Origin: Dokdonia pacifica
GTDB taxonomy: Bacteria > Bacteroidota > Bacteroidia > Flavobacteriales > Flavobacteriaceae
DNA length: 64,000 nt
Assembly: GCF_900188275.1 (NCBI RefSeq)
Contig: NZ_FZNY01000002.1
Coordinates: forward strand, 62,001 to 126,000
Direction of reading: 5' to 3'
Below the pieces are notes generated by a model. It saw nothing but the letters and a program-made list of their open reading frames with translations. It was not told the origin of the DNA and ran no database searches. The position numbers were made by a program, and so were the translations under genes. Shown here in pieces: positions 24,504 through 34,467 of the stretch (within the stretch, counting starts at the first letter, position 1; each line of letters begins with the position of its first letter).

Positions 24504-27500
24504 TTATTTCTTTTCTAGGATCATAATATTATCATTCTCATCTTTATCCATAAGTTTATTCATGGGGTCTACTCCTGCATTACCGGGTTCTTGACCTACG
24601 ATGATTTCTAGGGTTGTATGTTGCTTAGTGATCTTATGTTTTTTAAGATATAATAGTTCATCACTATCTTTTGCATAGATTCCAATATCTATCCAATCAT
24701 TTATAGGGATTCCATTTTCTTGTCCATCTATATCTTGACGAAATTTTGATGTTTCTATTTCTAATGATACTTGATATTGATGATCAGAAAGCTTATCATA
24801 TGTAGCACTCGTTGTTTTATTTTTATAAAAGGTAACCGTTTCAAATAAATCTGTGATGGTATATTGTAGGCTATCTGGTGTTACCTCTCTAAAATAAGGA
24901 AGTAAATCTTTAGTAGTAGGATATTTATCTGTTTGTGACTTTTTAATTCCATCAAAACTATTCCAATCTTCTATAAAACGCTTTAGAGCTAGATTTACGC
25001 TATCTTCAGAGATGTAATCTTGAAATGCATATAGATTTACTAATCCTTTGCCATAATGGATATATTGCTGATTTCTATCTACTAAATATAGAGGCATCTC
25101 TTGTTCGTTCTCCTGTGTGCGTCCTTTTAAATAACGTTCTTTTTCTCGTGCAAGCAATTGGCGTACTTTTTCATTGGAGAATTCTTTTTGAAATACCATC
25201 ATAGCTCCATATTGAGCTAATGATTCAGAGATCATGGACTTTCCTTGTACGTTTGCAGGATTTATTTGATGTCCCCACCATTGATGTGCGAGTTCGTGTG
25301 CAGTTACAAAAAATGCCATATCTACATCCTCTTCATCATCGATATCAAGTATAAAACCTATATCTTCTGAGAACGGTACAGTTGTAGGATATGACTGCGC
25401 TTTACTGTGATAATTGGGTACTTCTACAATACGCATTTGTCGATACGCATAGGGACTCAATACTGTATTAAAGTAATCAAAGGATTTTTTCATCCCGTGC
25501 ATCATTCTATCAAGATTATACTCATGCCCTTTATGGTAATAAATCTCAAGATCTATAGAAGAATTCCATTGATCTTTAACAAGTTCATATTGAGCAGAAA
25601 GCATCGTATAAAAATTTGACATTTGACTATCTGCTTTATAGTGATAATAATGTCGTCCATTTTCTATCCATTCTTTCTGTAAGCTTCCTGGAGCAATGGC
25701 AGTTTGGTCAATTTCTGTCCCCATGATCATTTCAAAATGAATCTCTTCTCCGTCTCCATTAGCTCTAGCAGTGGTTAAATAACGGAAATCATCTATAGCA
25801 GCTCTTCCATTTTGAGGAGTTAATCCTTGTTTTAAACGTTCATCAGTATTTTCTAGTTCTATATCATTTTGATATCCTATCGTTGGAAAATGGAAATTGG
25901 TAAAAAATGTACCGTTATCTACAATTACTTTTTCTTTACCTTCTGTAAAACCTTTAGGAGCAAATACCTGTTTGAAGTTAAAATATAGAGAATCTTGCGA
26001 TTGTAAAGGGGTTTCTAGTTCAAAAATGTGATACTTGAACTCTTTATATTTAGAATTGATACTTGATCCTTTATCAATTGTAAGATATTCATACTGAACA
26101 TCATCACTAGGAAGCTCTTGGATGTGAATTTCACGTATAGGGTGATCGTACGTATTCTTCAATATAAAATACCCTTCTGCACTATACTTCCTTTCTGAAG
26201 GATACAATTCTACAGTAAGATGTACATCAATGATTTTGGGTTGTGGTAGATACTCAAATTGTTTAAGTTCTTTCTCATAACTTGCCCTATAGGTATTCTC
26301 AGTAGAAGAAAATGAATAGTTATTTAAGATATTGGTGTTATAAAATATAAAGCTTCCAGACCCTATTAGTATTACTATGAGTACGATACTAGCTTTTTGT
26401 AAAGGTCTTGTAAAGCGTAATTTCCCTTGCTTTAATCGTTTTAAAAAAGAGACTTTGGTTCCTCTTACAGAAATCACTGTAGCTCCTATAAGTAGTAATA
26501 ATGCAAATGCACTCCAATAGGTTTTAAACCATAAATATGGCGTTAGAAAATGTCCATAACCATTCATATCAGAATACCCTCCTAAATCACTACCTCCAAA
26601 AGTGTATAATCCATGGTCAAGTCCTTTTACTTTTAAAGGGATTGTAATTGCAAATACAACAATTACAGTTACAATATGTGATACGAATTTATGATTAATG
26701 ACAATCTGGAAGAAGAAACTGACGATCGATATTAAAAATATAAATGGAAATATTGCTATAAAAAAGCTAGTGAAATATACGTCCAATTCATATAGATAAT
26801 ACCCTCTATAGGTTTGAAACAATATACCAGCAATGATCATTGCTATCATTAAACTGGTAAGTACAAGCATTAATCCTAAGAACTTACTCATGATATTTAA
26901 GGAATCAGATATCGGTAATGCATCGTAAATAGGTTGCATTTTCTTATCTCTCTCTTTCCAAATGAGTTCTCCGGAATAGAAAATAATAATCAATAAAAAG
27001 AAAATAGCAGTATTCTCTATAAGCTCTCCAATAATAATATATGAAGTAGGATAACTATCTACTCCAAAAGCAGTTCCAAGGTTTATAGAACTTATTAATA
27101 GTATTGACATCGCACAAATCACTATGGCCCAAAAAGAGACTTCTTTTAGGATAGATCGATAATAGAATAATGAATGTTTAATGAATGATTTACAGGTAGC
27201 GATATATCCGGTATGTTGTGTTATACTTGGAATAACAGTCATTCTTTTAGGTGTTGAAAACTCTTGTTTTTTTGTTGAGACCTGGAAACCTTTTCGTGCT
27301 CGATCTCTTACAGCTATAAATTGAAATCTATAATACCCGATACCTAAGGCTATTATTCCTATTCCTATCCAAATTAAACGGTTATATAATAACACTCCTT
27401 CTAAAGAGATCAGCGTGTTATTTTGCTCAACAATGGTCCAGTATTGTGCTATAATCGCAATACTTTGAAAAGTAAAAGGTTCTAGTAAAGAGGCTACATA

Positions 27501-28100
27501 AAGATATTCACTTCCTTTAACTAACTGTAATGATACTATATAGATCATTAAAAACAATATCCCTTGAGTGTAGACGACTATAAGTTTTCGCGAAAGCGTA
27601 CCGCTTACAAAGAAAATAGCACCTCCAAAAAATAAGGTTGGTATGACAATAGTGATAAAGGGGTGTATGTAATGCCAACTATTAAACGGAAGTAATAAAT
27701 TAGGTTCGTGCCATGGTAAAAGATCCCCTAGCATCATTCCAAGTGGTACTGCACAAAATATTAGAATTAATACTGTAAGGGATCCTAAAAAGCGTCCAAG
27801 TAAGTAATCTCTTTTTTTAAATGGATTAATAAACATCAAAGATTCCATTCCATGATCAAAATCTCGTAATACGGCTACTCCCATAATCATGGATGAAATC
27901 ATCATAAATAGTGCAGAAATAATTCCCATTGTTCTGGCAATGATGATTGGAGCATTCCTTTTAAGAGCCCCTAATGGCGCGTCATTTAAAAAGTCAACTG
28001 CAATGATAGAAAACAAGAATAATGCTAAAAAATAGATATATGTATCTGCGCGTTTTGCTCTGTATTTTAATTCAAATTTGAATATTTCTAAAAACATCAT
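24504..28100 (-). CDS. ABC-2 permease fused to an M1-type aminopeptidase
   Basis: 1198 residues. Residues 1-600 hold two ABC-2-type permease units with about 12-14 helices. Residues 640-1160 are extracytoplasmic and M1-like: HELAHQWW near residue 935 and the glutamate of SESLAQY 18 residues later give the HExxH-x18-E gluzincin site. The gene is 8 bp downstream of the ATPase gene. Fusions like this occur in Bacteroidota; the peptidase may process a peptide moved by, or sensed at, the transporter, but the substrate is unknown. A repeat copy is embedded near residue 170, read as TLSRKL. Confidence 0.87.
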   Translation of the reverse strand: MMFLEIFKFELKYRAKRADTYIYFLALFLFSIIAVDFLNDAPLGALKRNAPIIIARTMGIISALFMMISSMIMGVAVLRDFDHGMESLMFINPFKKRDYLLGRFLGSLTVLILIFCAVPLGMMLGDLLPWHEPNLLLPFNSWHYIHPFITIVIPTLFFGGAIFFVSGTLSRKLIVVYTQGILFLMIYIVSLQLVKGSEYLYVASLLEPFTFQSIAIIAQYWTIVEQNNTLISLEGVLLYNRLIWIGIGIIALGIGYYRFQFIAVRDRARKGFQVSTKKQEFSTPKRMTVIPSITQHTGYIATCKSFIKHSLFYYRSILKEVSFWAIVICAMSILLISSINLGTAFGVDSYPTSYIIIGELIENTAIFFLLIIIFYSGELIWKERDKKMQPIYDALPISDSLNIMSKFLGLMLVLTSLMIAMIIAGILFQTYRGYYLYELDVYFTSFFIAIFPFIFLISIVSFFFQIVINHKFVSHIVTVIVVFAITIPLKVKGLDHGLYTFGGSDLGGYSDMNGYGHFLTPYLWFKTYWSAFALLLLIGATVISVRGTKVSFLKRLKQGKLRFTRPLQKASIVLIVILIGSGSFIFYNTNILNNYSFSSTENTYRASYEKELKQFEYLPQPKIIDVHLTVELYPSERKYSAEGYFILKNTYDHPIREIHIQELPSDDVQYEYLTIDKGSSINSKYKEFKYHIFELETPLQSQDSLYFNFKQVFAPKGFTEGKEKVIVDNGTFFTNFHFPTIGYQNDIELENTDERLKQGLTPQNGRAAIDDFRYLTTARANGDGEEIHFEMIMGTEIDQTAIAPGSLQKEWIENGRHYYHYKADSQMSNFYTMLSAQYELVKDQWNSSIDLEIYYHKGHEYNLDRMMHGMKKSFDYFNTVLSPYAYRQMRIVEVPNYHSKAQSYPTTVPFSEDIGFILDIDDEEDVDMAFFVTAHELAHQWWGHQINPANVQGKSMISESLAQYGAMMVFQKEFSNEKVRQLLAREKERYLKGRTQENEQEMPLYLVDRNQQYIHYGKGLVNLYAFQDYISEDSVNLALKRFIEDWNSFDGIKKSQTDKYPTTKDLLPYFREVTPDSLQYTITDLFETVTFYKNKTTSATYDKLSDHQYQVSLEIETSKFRQDIDGQENGIPINDWIDIGIYAKDSDELLYLKKHKITKQHTTLEIIVGQEPGNAGVDPMNKLMDKDENDNIMILEKK
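27585..27600. repeat. Palindromic repeat inside the ABC permease gene
   Basis: TTTTCGCGAAAGCGTA, one base off the consensus, in the coding region and read on the minus strand as TLSRK. Confidence 0.8.
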
Positions 28101-28108
28101 GTATCGTT

Positions 28109-28996
28109 TTAATTAGCTAGTGTGGATAGGTTTCCAAATATGTGAGAGAAATACACATCTTCGAGATCGGTAGGAATAGATTCAAAGCCATTCTGAGGGT
28201 GTATATCACTTAGAATATGAATGATAGGCTTCCCTAGAAGGAATCTTTCTGCTATGACTCTATACTCTTGTTTGTACCCTTGTAATTCATCTTTTGCAAT
28301 CGTTTTACGATATACTTTCCCTTCTAATTGTGTTATGGCTTCTTTAGGATTGCCTTTATAGAGTACTTGCCCACTATTTATAATAGCCATATCGGTACAT
28401 AACTCTTTTACATCATCTACAATATGTGTAGACAAGATGACTACTGCCTGCTCCCCTAGCTCACTCAATAAATTGTAAAACCTATTTCGTTCTGCTGGAT
28501 CTAAACCAGCTGTAGGTTCATCTACAATAATCAATGAAGGGTTCGCCAGTAATGCTTGTGCGATTCCAAAACGTTGTTTCATTCCTCCAGAATATCCTCC
28601 AAGGTTTTTCTTTCGATGTTCGTACAAATTGGTTTTATGTAATAGTGCTTGTACAATTTCTTTCCGTTCGTTTTTATGACTGATTCCTTTTAATACAGCG
28701 AGATGATTCAATAATACTTCTGCAGAGACTTTGGGATATACTCCAAATTCTTGAGGGAGATACCCTAGCATTTTTCGTACAGTATCTTTTTGTTTTAGTA
28801 CGTCTATTTCACCTAAGGTAACAGTACCTTGGTCAGCTTCCTGTAATGTAGCGATGGTACGCATTAAGCTTGATTTTCCTGCCCCATTAGGCCCTAAGAG
28901 TCCAAACATTCCTTTAGAGATTTCTAAAGAAACTCCATTGAGTGCTTTAACTCCGTTTGAATAGGTTTTAGAAAGATTATTGATGATAAGTTCCAT
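28109..28996 (-). CDS. ABC transporter ATP-binding protein
   Basis: 295 residues. Walker A GPNGAGKS (35-42), Q-loop Gln82, signature YSGGM (135-139), Walker B LIIVDEP (155-161), and the switch His in STHIVDD. The C-terminal 90 residues are a divergent extension typical of exporters paired with ABC-2 permeases. It lies 8 bp before the permease-peptidase fusion and 23 bp after the ankyrin-phosphoesterase gene, so all three are probably one transcript. Confidence 0.92.
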   Translation of the reverse strand: MELIINNLSKTYSNGVKALNGVSLEISKGMFGLLGPNGAGKSSLMRTIATLQEADQGTVTLGEIDVLKQKDTVRKMLGYLPQEFGVYPKVSAEVLLNHLAVLKGISHKNERKEIVQALLHKTNLYEHRKKNLGGYSGGMKQRFGIAQALLANPSLIIVDEPTAGLDPAERNRFYNLLSELGEQAVVILSTHIVDDVKELCTDMAIINSGQVLYKGNPKEAITQLEGKVYRKTIAKDELQGYKQEYRVIAERFLLGKPIIHILSDIHPQNGFESIPTDLEDVYFSHIFGNLSTLAN

Positions 28997-29019
28997 ACTG
29001 TTCGTTTTTTGATATTTGA

Positions 29020-30948
29020 TTATTTGAGTTGTAGTTTTTCTCCTGTTAGGTTTCCGCGAATAAACGTATCAGATTCCCATAAGAGAATCTCAGCCATTTC
29101 CCCGCTTTTCATATTAGCATCAATAACAATCACTTTACCGTTATATCGTGATTCAATATGTCTGTGTGTCGTATGGCCTACTACAATCGCAGATGCATCA
29201 TAGTATTGTAATAATTGATCAATTGCTGCTTCTTTTACAGTTTCTCCTTGAAAATATCCTCTATAATAAATAGGTCCATTTTCCCTATGTAGATATGTGC
29301 CTAATTCATTACGCCCGTTTGGTAGTTCGCTTTCAATTAATTGATTTGTGAATTCAGTATTAATATGTTGTAACGATATGTTTTTGGTAACCATATCTGG
29401 ATGTAAACCTCCATGAGTAAATAGCATGGTGTTTATTTTAATAACTACTGGACGAGTACGCAACCAGTTTCCTAATACAGTTTCGCTTGTAAATAACTCT
29501 TCAAATGGCTTCCCAATAATAGTAGCTGTTTCTGTATACTTAGGGTGTACAGAACGAAGGTTTCCATTAAGCACCATAACATCATGATTACCAAGTAATA
29601 CGTGTAGTTTACCACCACTCTTTGCTGCTTGTTTTTCTAAGTCATATAAAAACCATAAAACCTCTGTAACTTGTGGCCCTCTATCAAAAATATCTCCAGC
29701 AACTACTAAATGACCTTCCCCAAAATTCCATTTTTCATCTTGAGTTATGATGTTATTATTTTTTAATAATGTGATGAATGTATCATACTGACCATGGATG
29801 TCACTTATCGCAGCAATTTTTGAAACATTTGTATAAGTTATTTTTTCTTCCTTTATGGAGCTATTTTCATGAAGAGTAACTTTCGCGCCCTGATATTGAA
29901 TGGTTTGCGATGCCTTAGTTATATTCTCCTGAACAAATACTTTTCCTTTATGAATCCAAGTAGCAACACGTCCCATTTCAGATTCTTGAATATATGGACC
30001 ATCACTAATGCCTTCATAAGGAAGATTAAGCACCTCTAGTACTTCTCTACTATTTTCTTTTTTAGCTAGATCAATAGCAGTATACCCATCTTTAATTTCT
30101 TGAGTAAGATTTGCTCCATGATCTAATAATAATTGGAGAGCTTTTGTATCTCGTCCTTTTATTGCAAAAACTAATGCCGATTGTTTATCATCACTCACGT
30201 AGTTTATATCAGCATTGTGATTTATAAGCTCTTTAATAACGGTATGATTCTGGTAAGCAACTGCATACATAAGAGGAGATATATTTTTGCAGTTTAAATT
30301 TGGGTTGGCACCTTGGTTAAGTAAATACGTAGTGACTTTGTGTGATCTATCATTTTTGATAGCATAAAAAAGTAAAGAATACCCATCTTTATTTATTGCA
30401 TTAATATCATTTCCTGTATTTAAAAAAGAACTTATAGCAGTGATGTCTCCTAGTTGAATATGCTCATAAATAGAAACCTTTTTTGTTTTATTAGAAGTAA
30501 AACGAGTACTAATTTCTTCTTTCGTTAATTTTCTAGCCATATTTAGAGGTAAAACCTTACCACTAGCAGAATGCCAATTACCCGTAATTTTTTTATCGCT
30601 AATAGTTCCAGCATAGTTTCCTTCAGAATGAATGGTAAATTTGAGTGTTGATTCAGAAAACGTGATGTCTTGCATCGGAAGTGTTGCTATCCCTTTGGAA
30701 GCAGGTCCCATATATCCTGAAAGTTTTCCTGTGTCTGATAGTTCAAAACGCCATAGAATACCAACCGTTTTTTGTTCATTTACAACAATGTTGCCTTCCC
30801 AATTTCCTACAATCGCATCTATAGAGATTTGAGAAGATTCTTGACCTTGTATGCTTTGGCTGTTAAGAAGCCATAAAGTCATTATAGAAAATGTAATGTA
30901 TCGAATAGATAGCTTCTTAAAATTTGTATTGATTCTAAACATATTCAT
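29020..30948 (-). CDS. Secreted ankyrin-repeat metallophosphoesterase
   Basis: 642 residues: signal sequence to about residue 36, a beta-rich N-terminal domain (GNWEGNIVV...KITGNW, about 45-130), four to five ankyrin repeats (about 155-310, such as DGYSLLFYAIKND and ISPLMYAVAYQNH), then a calcineurin-like phosphoesterase (about 375-630) with complete motifs SDIHG, GDIFDRGP, GNHD, THGG and VGHT. The ankyrin-plus-PPP-like phosphatase fusion with export is unusual. It shares a likely operon with the ABC exporter. The substrate may be protein or nucleotide. Confidence 0.85.
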   Translation of the reverse strand: MNMFRINTNFKKLSIRYITFSIMTLWLLNSQSIQGQESSQISIDAIVGNWEGNIVVNEQKTVGILWRFELSDTGKLSGYMGPASKGIATLPMQDITFSESTLKFTIHSEGNYAGTISDKKITGNWHSASGKVLPLNMARKLTKEEISTRFTSNKTKKVSIYEHIQLGDITAISSFLNTGNDINAINKDGYSLLFYAIKNDRSHKVTTYLLNQGANPNLNCKNISPLMYAVAYQNHTVIKELINHNADINYVSDDKQSALVFAIKGRDTKALQLLLDHGANLTQEIKDGYTAIDLAKKENSREVLEVLNLPYEGISDGPYIQESEMGRVATWIHKGKVFVQENITKASQTIQYQGAKVTLHENSSIKEEKITYTNVSKIAAISDIHGQYDTFITLLKNNNIITQDEKWNFGEGHLVVAGDIFDRGPQVTEVLWFLYDLEKQAAKSGGKLHVLLGNHDVMVLNGNLRSVHPKYTETATIIGKPFEELFTSETVLGNWLRTRPVVIKINTMLFTHGGLHPDMVTKNISLQHINTEFTNQLIESELPNGRNELGTYLHRENGPIYYRGYFQGETVKEAAIDQLLQYYDASAIVVGHTTHRHIESRYNGKVIVIDANMKSGEMAEILLWESDTFIRGNLTGEKLQLK

Positions 30949-31085
30949 GATTTTAATTATTTATGATAATCCTGTTTTGATATGCCAAACCTATTAGAGA
31001 TATCTTTTTAAAAGAAACAATTGTGACGAACAGCTTTATTGGTGTGAAATAAATTAGTTATGGAAATAGGAAATGGGTTGATCCC

Positions 31086-31099
31086 GCTTTCGCGAAAGC
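31086..31099. repeat. Palindromic repeat core in a divergent promoter region
   Basis: GCTTTCGCGAAAGC between the phosphoesterase and histidine kinase genes; outer bases diverge from the consensus. Confidence 0.75.
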
Positions 31100-31174
31100 T
31101 TATCCCTATAGAAGACCTGTTTGTCAACTTTTTTGGTAAGAACTCATTATATCCCTAATATTGATTTCATAAAC

Positions 31175-32371
31175 ATGCATATGTCAATAATATCACGAAA
31201 TAAACGTCCCTTAATAGCTATAATTCTTGGATTCCTATTTATGGCAAGTGGTGCTTTTATTATTTTGTTAGGACTTGTAAATACAGGTGGCCTCTTCTTC
31301 TATACACCAATTCTTCTATTAACATATATGCCTATTTATTGGTTTATAGAACATAAAGTGACTCCTCAAAAACTGTTGAGATGGAAAAAGAAGGAAGTTT
31401 GGGCAATTATACTATGGTTGTCCTTATTACAGATCATAGGTATTATAGAATCTATCATCTATAAAAAATCATTGATCTTCATTTTTATAATTGTATTCAT
31501 CGCACTTATTGTATTAATAACAAAGTATTTGAATCCTACTAAAGTAAAAATCAATCAGTCATCAAATTATAGTAAAGTCTTTTTTTGGGTTATAAGTGTT
31601 GTCATATTCATAATAGTAGCTTTCTTTATTGTAGCGCTATCTACAGAAGTATCAGAAAGAGGTAGTTTAGTACTATTAGAGAACGATGAAGATCTTGTTG
31701 AGACCTTACTTTCTATTTTGGTAGTCGTTTTCTTCTTTTTTCTCCTAAGTTGGCTAATCTGGCAGGTTACATCAGCAATACGGTTAAAGAATGAAAAAAA
31801 GAAAACGGAAGTATTACACTTACAAAGTCAAGTAAATCCGCATTTTTTCTTTAATACGCTTAATAACTTATATGGCCTTGTTGCAGAAGATACAGAGAAG
31901 GCTCAAAGTATGATATTAAAGCTTTCTGATATGATGAGATACAGTATCTATGAAGGACAAAATGATCGTGTATCTATTATACAAGAAGTGACTTATTTAA
32001 AAAATTACATTGCACTTCATAAAATGCGTTACCATAAAGAAATAGATATTCGTTTTACCACAGATATTAAAGATGACAAGACAGTATTAATGCCACTGTT
32101 GTTTATATTACTATTAGAAAACGCTTTTAAACATGGTATAGAAAGACTACATACCGATGCTTATGTTTCTATTCATATAGAAAATACTTCACAAGAGATT
32201 TCTTTTTCAATTGAAAATAGGTATGATAGTTCTCAAATTCAAGAAAATTCAGGAATAGGATTGAAAAATTTAAAACGAAGATTAGCCTTAGTATATCCAA
32301 AAAAACATACCTTATCCTTTGATATAACAGAAGACCTCTATAAGGCGCAATTAATATTAAAAACACAATGA
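31175..32371 (+). CDS. LytS-type sensor histidine kinase
   Basis: 398 residues from the ATG at 31175; an upstream TTG-initiated frame at 31121 is less likely and a second ATG lies at 31181. About six membrane helices occupy residues 12-205. The His_kinase motif NPHFFFNTLNNLYGL follows with phosphoacceptor His223, then the N-box LLLENAFKHG near 315 and GIGLKNLKRRL. The last 4 bp overlap the following response regulator (ATGA), giving tight coupling. It is the second LytS/LytTR pair in the window and not closely similar to the first in its membrane part. Confidence 0.88.
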   Translation: MHMSIISRNKRPLIAIILGFLFMASGAFIILLGLVNTGGLFFYTPILLLTYMPIYWFIEHKVTPQKLLRWKKKEVWAIILWLSLLQIIGIIESIIYKKSLIFIFIIVFIALIVLITKYLNPTKVKINQSSNYSKVFFWVISVVIFIIVAFFIVALSTEVSERGSLVLLENDEDLVETLLSILVVVFFFFLLSWLIWQVTSAIRLKNEKKKTEVLHLQSQVNPHFFFNTLNNLYGLVAEDTEKAQSMILKLSDMMRYSIYEGQNDRVSIIQEVTYLKNYIALHKMRYHKEIDIRFTTDIKDDKTVLMPLLFILLLENAFKHGIERLHTDAYVSIHIENTSQEISFSIENRYDSSQIQENSGIGLKNLKRRLALVYPKKHTLSFDITEDLYKAQLILKTQ

Positions 32372-33069
32372 TTACGTATCTTATTATAGATGATGAACAT
32401 ATAGCTCACGGAATTATTAAGCGCTATTGTGATATGATGCCCAATATGCAATTAATGAAAAATTGCTATGATGCATTAGAAGCTATTGAGTATTTAAATA
32501 CACATACCGTAGATCTTATTTTTCTAGATCTTAATATGCCAAAATTAAAAGGGTTTGATTTTTTAAAAACACTTGCCTCTCCGCCTAAAGTCATTGTAAC
32601 AACAGCCTATCAAGAGTTTGCCTTAGAGGGGTACGAACTTAATATTGTAGATTACCTTCTGAAACCGTTTAGTTTTGAGCGTTTTTTAAAAGCAGTAAAT
32701 AAAGCAACTGTCAATACGACTCCTAACCCAACTATTATTAATACACAAACTACAGAGACGCACTCCTCAAAGATTTTCTTACGTTCTAATAAAAAATATA
32801 CACAAGTAGCTGTTGATACGATTCTGTTCTTAGAATCTGCTGGCAATTATGTAAAAGTTGTAACGAAGGATAGTACAATTACTGTACGAGATAAAATAAC
32901 AGATGTATTAGAAAAACTTCCTCAAAAAGACTTTATACAAGTTCATAAATCGTTTGCTGTAGCTAAAAACCATATAGATAGTATTGAAGGAAATCGAATC
33001 ATTATTCAAGGCACTACAGTGCCTATTGGACAGACCTATAAATCAAATATTCATACCTTATTGCAATAA
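32368..33069 (+). CDS. LytTR family response regulator
   Basis: 233 residues: receiver domain with D8/D9, phosphoacceptor Asp54 (FLDLNMP) and Lys99 (LLKP), then a Thr/Asn-rich linker and a LytTR DNA-binding domain from about residue 130 (ILFLESAGNYVKVV, FIQVHKSFAVA). Partner of the overlapping histidine kinase. The EF-hand gene 54 bp downstream may share its transcript. Confidence 0.92.
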   Translation: MITYLIIDDEHIAHGIIKRYCDMMPNMQLMKNCYDALEAIEYLNTHTVDLIFLDLNMPKLKGFDFLKTLASPPKVIVTTAYQEFALEGYELNIVDYLLKPFSFERFLKAVNKATVNTTPNPTIINTQTTETHSSKIFLRSNKKYTQVAVDTILFLESAGNYVKVVTKDSTITVRDKITDVLEKLPQKDFIQVHKSFAVAKNHIDSIEGNRIIIQGTTVPIGQTYKSNIHTLLQ

Positions 33070-33123
33070 GATTTTCACCATTTTATTTATCTTTAGAATA
33101 CTAACCAAAAACAAAACAATACT

Positions 33124-33393
33124 ATGGCCACAAAAGATATGATCTTAGGAAAACTGCAAACACTTATTACAGAAGATTTTAATAATCCAGAGGCAGCATT
33201 TGCATTTTTTGATAAAGATGGAGATGGCAAACTAAGTAAGAAAGAAATAGTTCGATTACTTAAAAAAGCAGAAATATCTGGTTTTATAAGAGGTTTTGTT
33301 GCATCTAAGCTAATAGATGGATATAGTAAAGATGGTGACGCACAAGTGAGCTGGGATGAATTTAAGGCTGCACTAGACGAGATAAAAGAGTGA
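33124..33393 (+). CDS. Small EF-hand protein
   Basis: 89 residues without a signal peptide. The first EF-hand loop is canonical (DKDGDGKLSKKE, residues 30-41). The second (68-79, SKDGDAQVSWDE) has Ser instead of Asp at loop position 1. A paired EF-hand layout like this binds calcium in the cytoplasm. It follows the LytTR pair by 54 bp and is followed by a palindromic repeat. Bacterial calcium buffer or calcium-responsive adaptor; partner unknown. Confidence 0.85.
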   Translation: MATKDMILGKLQTLITEDFNNPEAAFAFFDKDGDGKLSKKEIVRLLKKAEISGFIRGFVASKLIDGYSKDGDAQVSWDEFKAALDEIKE

Positions 33394-33416
33394 TGTTTAT
33401 TTTTTAGGTATGTATA

Positions 33417-33434
33417 TACGCTTTCGCGAAAGCG
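33417..33434. repeat. Palindromic repeat between convergent genes
   Basis: TACGCTTTCGCGAAAGCGG, between the EF-hand gene and the end of the CHAT-nuclease operon, where it could act as a terminator for both. Confidence 0.8.
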
Positions 33435-33439
33435 GAAAA

Positions 33440-34462
33440 CTATTTATTTGCACCGTTATAATGGACGATAAATAATTTGTCTTTTTCTGCATCTGAAACT
33501 CCCAAACCATCACCTGATTCAGTAACAAAGTTAACGCCTGTATCTCTTTTAAGAGCTGCTGCTATCTCTTTAGCCTTTGTTTCATTTTCAGATTTATAAA
33601 ATATGACAACAGGGTATTCAGAGAAAAATGACATTTTTCGCTCCCAATCTGGAAAGAACTCTACATTATAGCCTTCTTCCATAAGTTGCTTTCGTGCAAT
33701 ATATTTTACTTTTTTATTAGGCTTATAGGAATAAAACTGAATATTCCATTTAGAGTTATCTGAAACGGTGTCTGTATCTGTATATTCTATTTGTACGGTT
33801 ACCTTTTTCCAATCATATCCACGCTTGCCTTTAAATTGTTGTACAAGCTCTATAGGTATATTTTGCTCTCGTAATTTAGCTACAAGCTCATCTACGTATG
33901 CTTTTTTAACAAGACTACCGTAGTGAATGGTATTTGCCTGTTTATCAGTATCGCCTATTCCTTCGTAAATAGAATCTATTTTATAGAAAGGAGTTGTACT
34001 AGCTTTTACAATTTCTAAAATCTTTTTACTATCGTTAGGTCGTCTATAAAATCTAAAAGGAATAGTGTCTGAGGATAATCTTGAGACTTGTTTAGCAATA
34101 TTTAATATAGAATCTATAGAGGAAATAATATCTCTATTTGCATAAGTACTACGATCTACTAATTTTTCTCTTATATCTTTTAATTCGTTTACGTATACCT
34201 CAGAAGTAAACTGTATAAGAGAATCTTTCTGTTCTTTTTCTTGTAAAATTTCTTTTTCTTTCTTTTTCTCATCAATAGCCCCTTTGTTATTGCTCTTAAC
34301 GATTTCTTCAACCTTTTCTACTTTTTTTTCAGCCATTTCCGCTAAAAAGAATAAACTAACAAAAACGCCTAATAGTATAAGAGCCATTATGTACTTTAAA
34401 TAGTTCCTCTTTTTAGTGTCAGATTCGAGCTCTTGTATTTTGTCTTCTAATTCGCTATTCAT
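33440..34462 (-). CDS. Membrane coiled-coil protein closing the CHAT-nuclease operon
   Basis: 340 residues. One membrane helix at about 24-41 (YIMALILLGVFVSLFFLA) is followed by a Lys/Glu-rich coiled coil to about 85, a helical middle, and a C-terminal alpha/beta domain (about 235-340: WNIQFYSYKPNKKVKYIARKQLMEEGYN, VVIFYKSENETKAKEIAAALK) recalling the SPOR/LytR_C class of small extracytoplasmic modules. The gene starts 5 bp after the membrane CHAT gene. I cannot name the family; sensor or anchor for the protease upstream is an inference from the operon. Confidence 0.6.
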   Translation of the reverse strand: MNSELEDKIQELESDTKKRNYLKYIMALILLGVFVSLFFLAEMAEKKVEKVEEIVKSNNKGAIDEKKKEKEILQEKEQKDSLIQFTSEVYVNELKDIREKLVDRSTYANRDIISSIDSILNIAKQVSRLSSDTIPFRFYRRPNDSKKILEIVKASTTPFYKIDSIYEGIGDTDKQANTIHYGSLVKKAYVDELVAKLREQNIPIELVQQFKGKRGYDWKKVTVQIEYTDTDTVSDNSKWNIQFYSYKPNKKVKYIARKQLMEEGYNVEFFPDWERKMSFFSEYPVVIFYKSENETKAKEIAAALKRDTGVNFVTESGDGLGVSDAEKDKLFIVHYNGANK

Positions 34463-34467
34463 TATGA

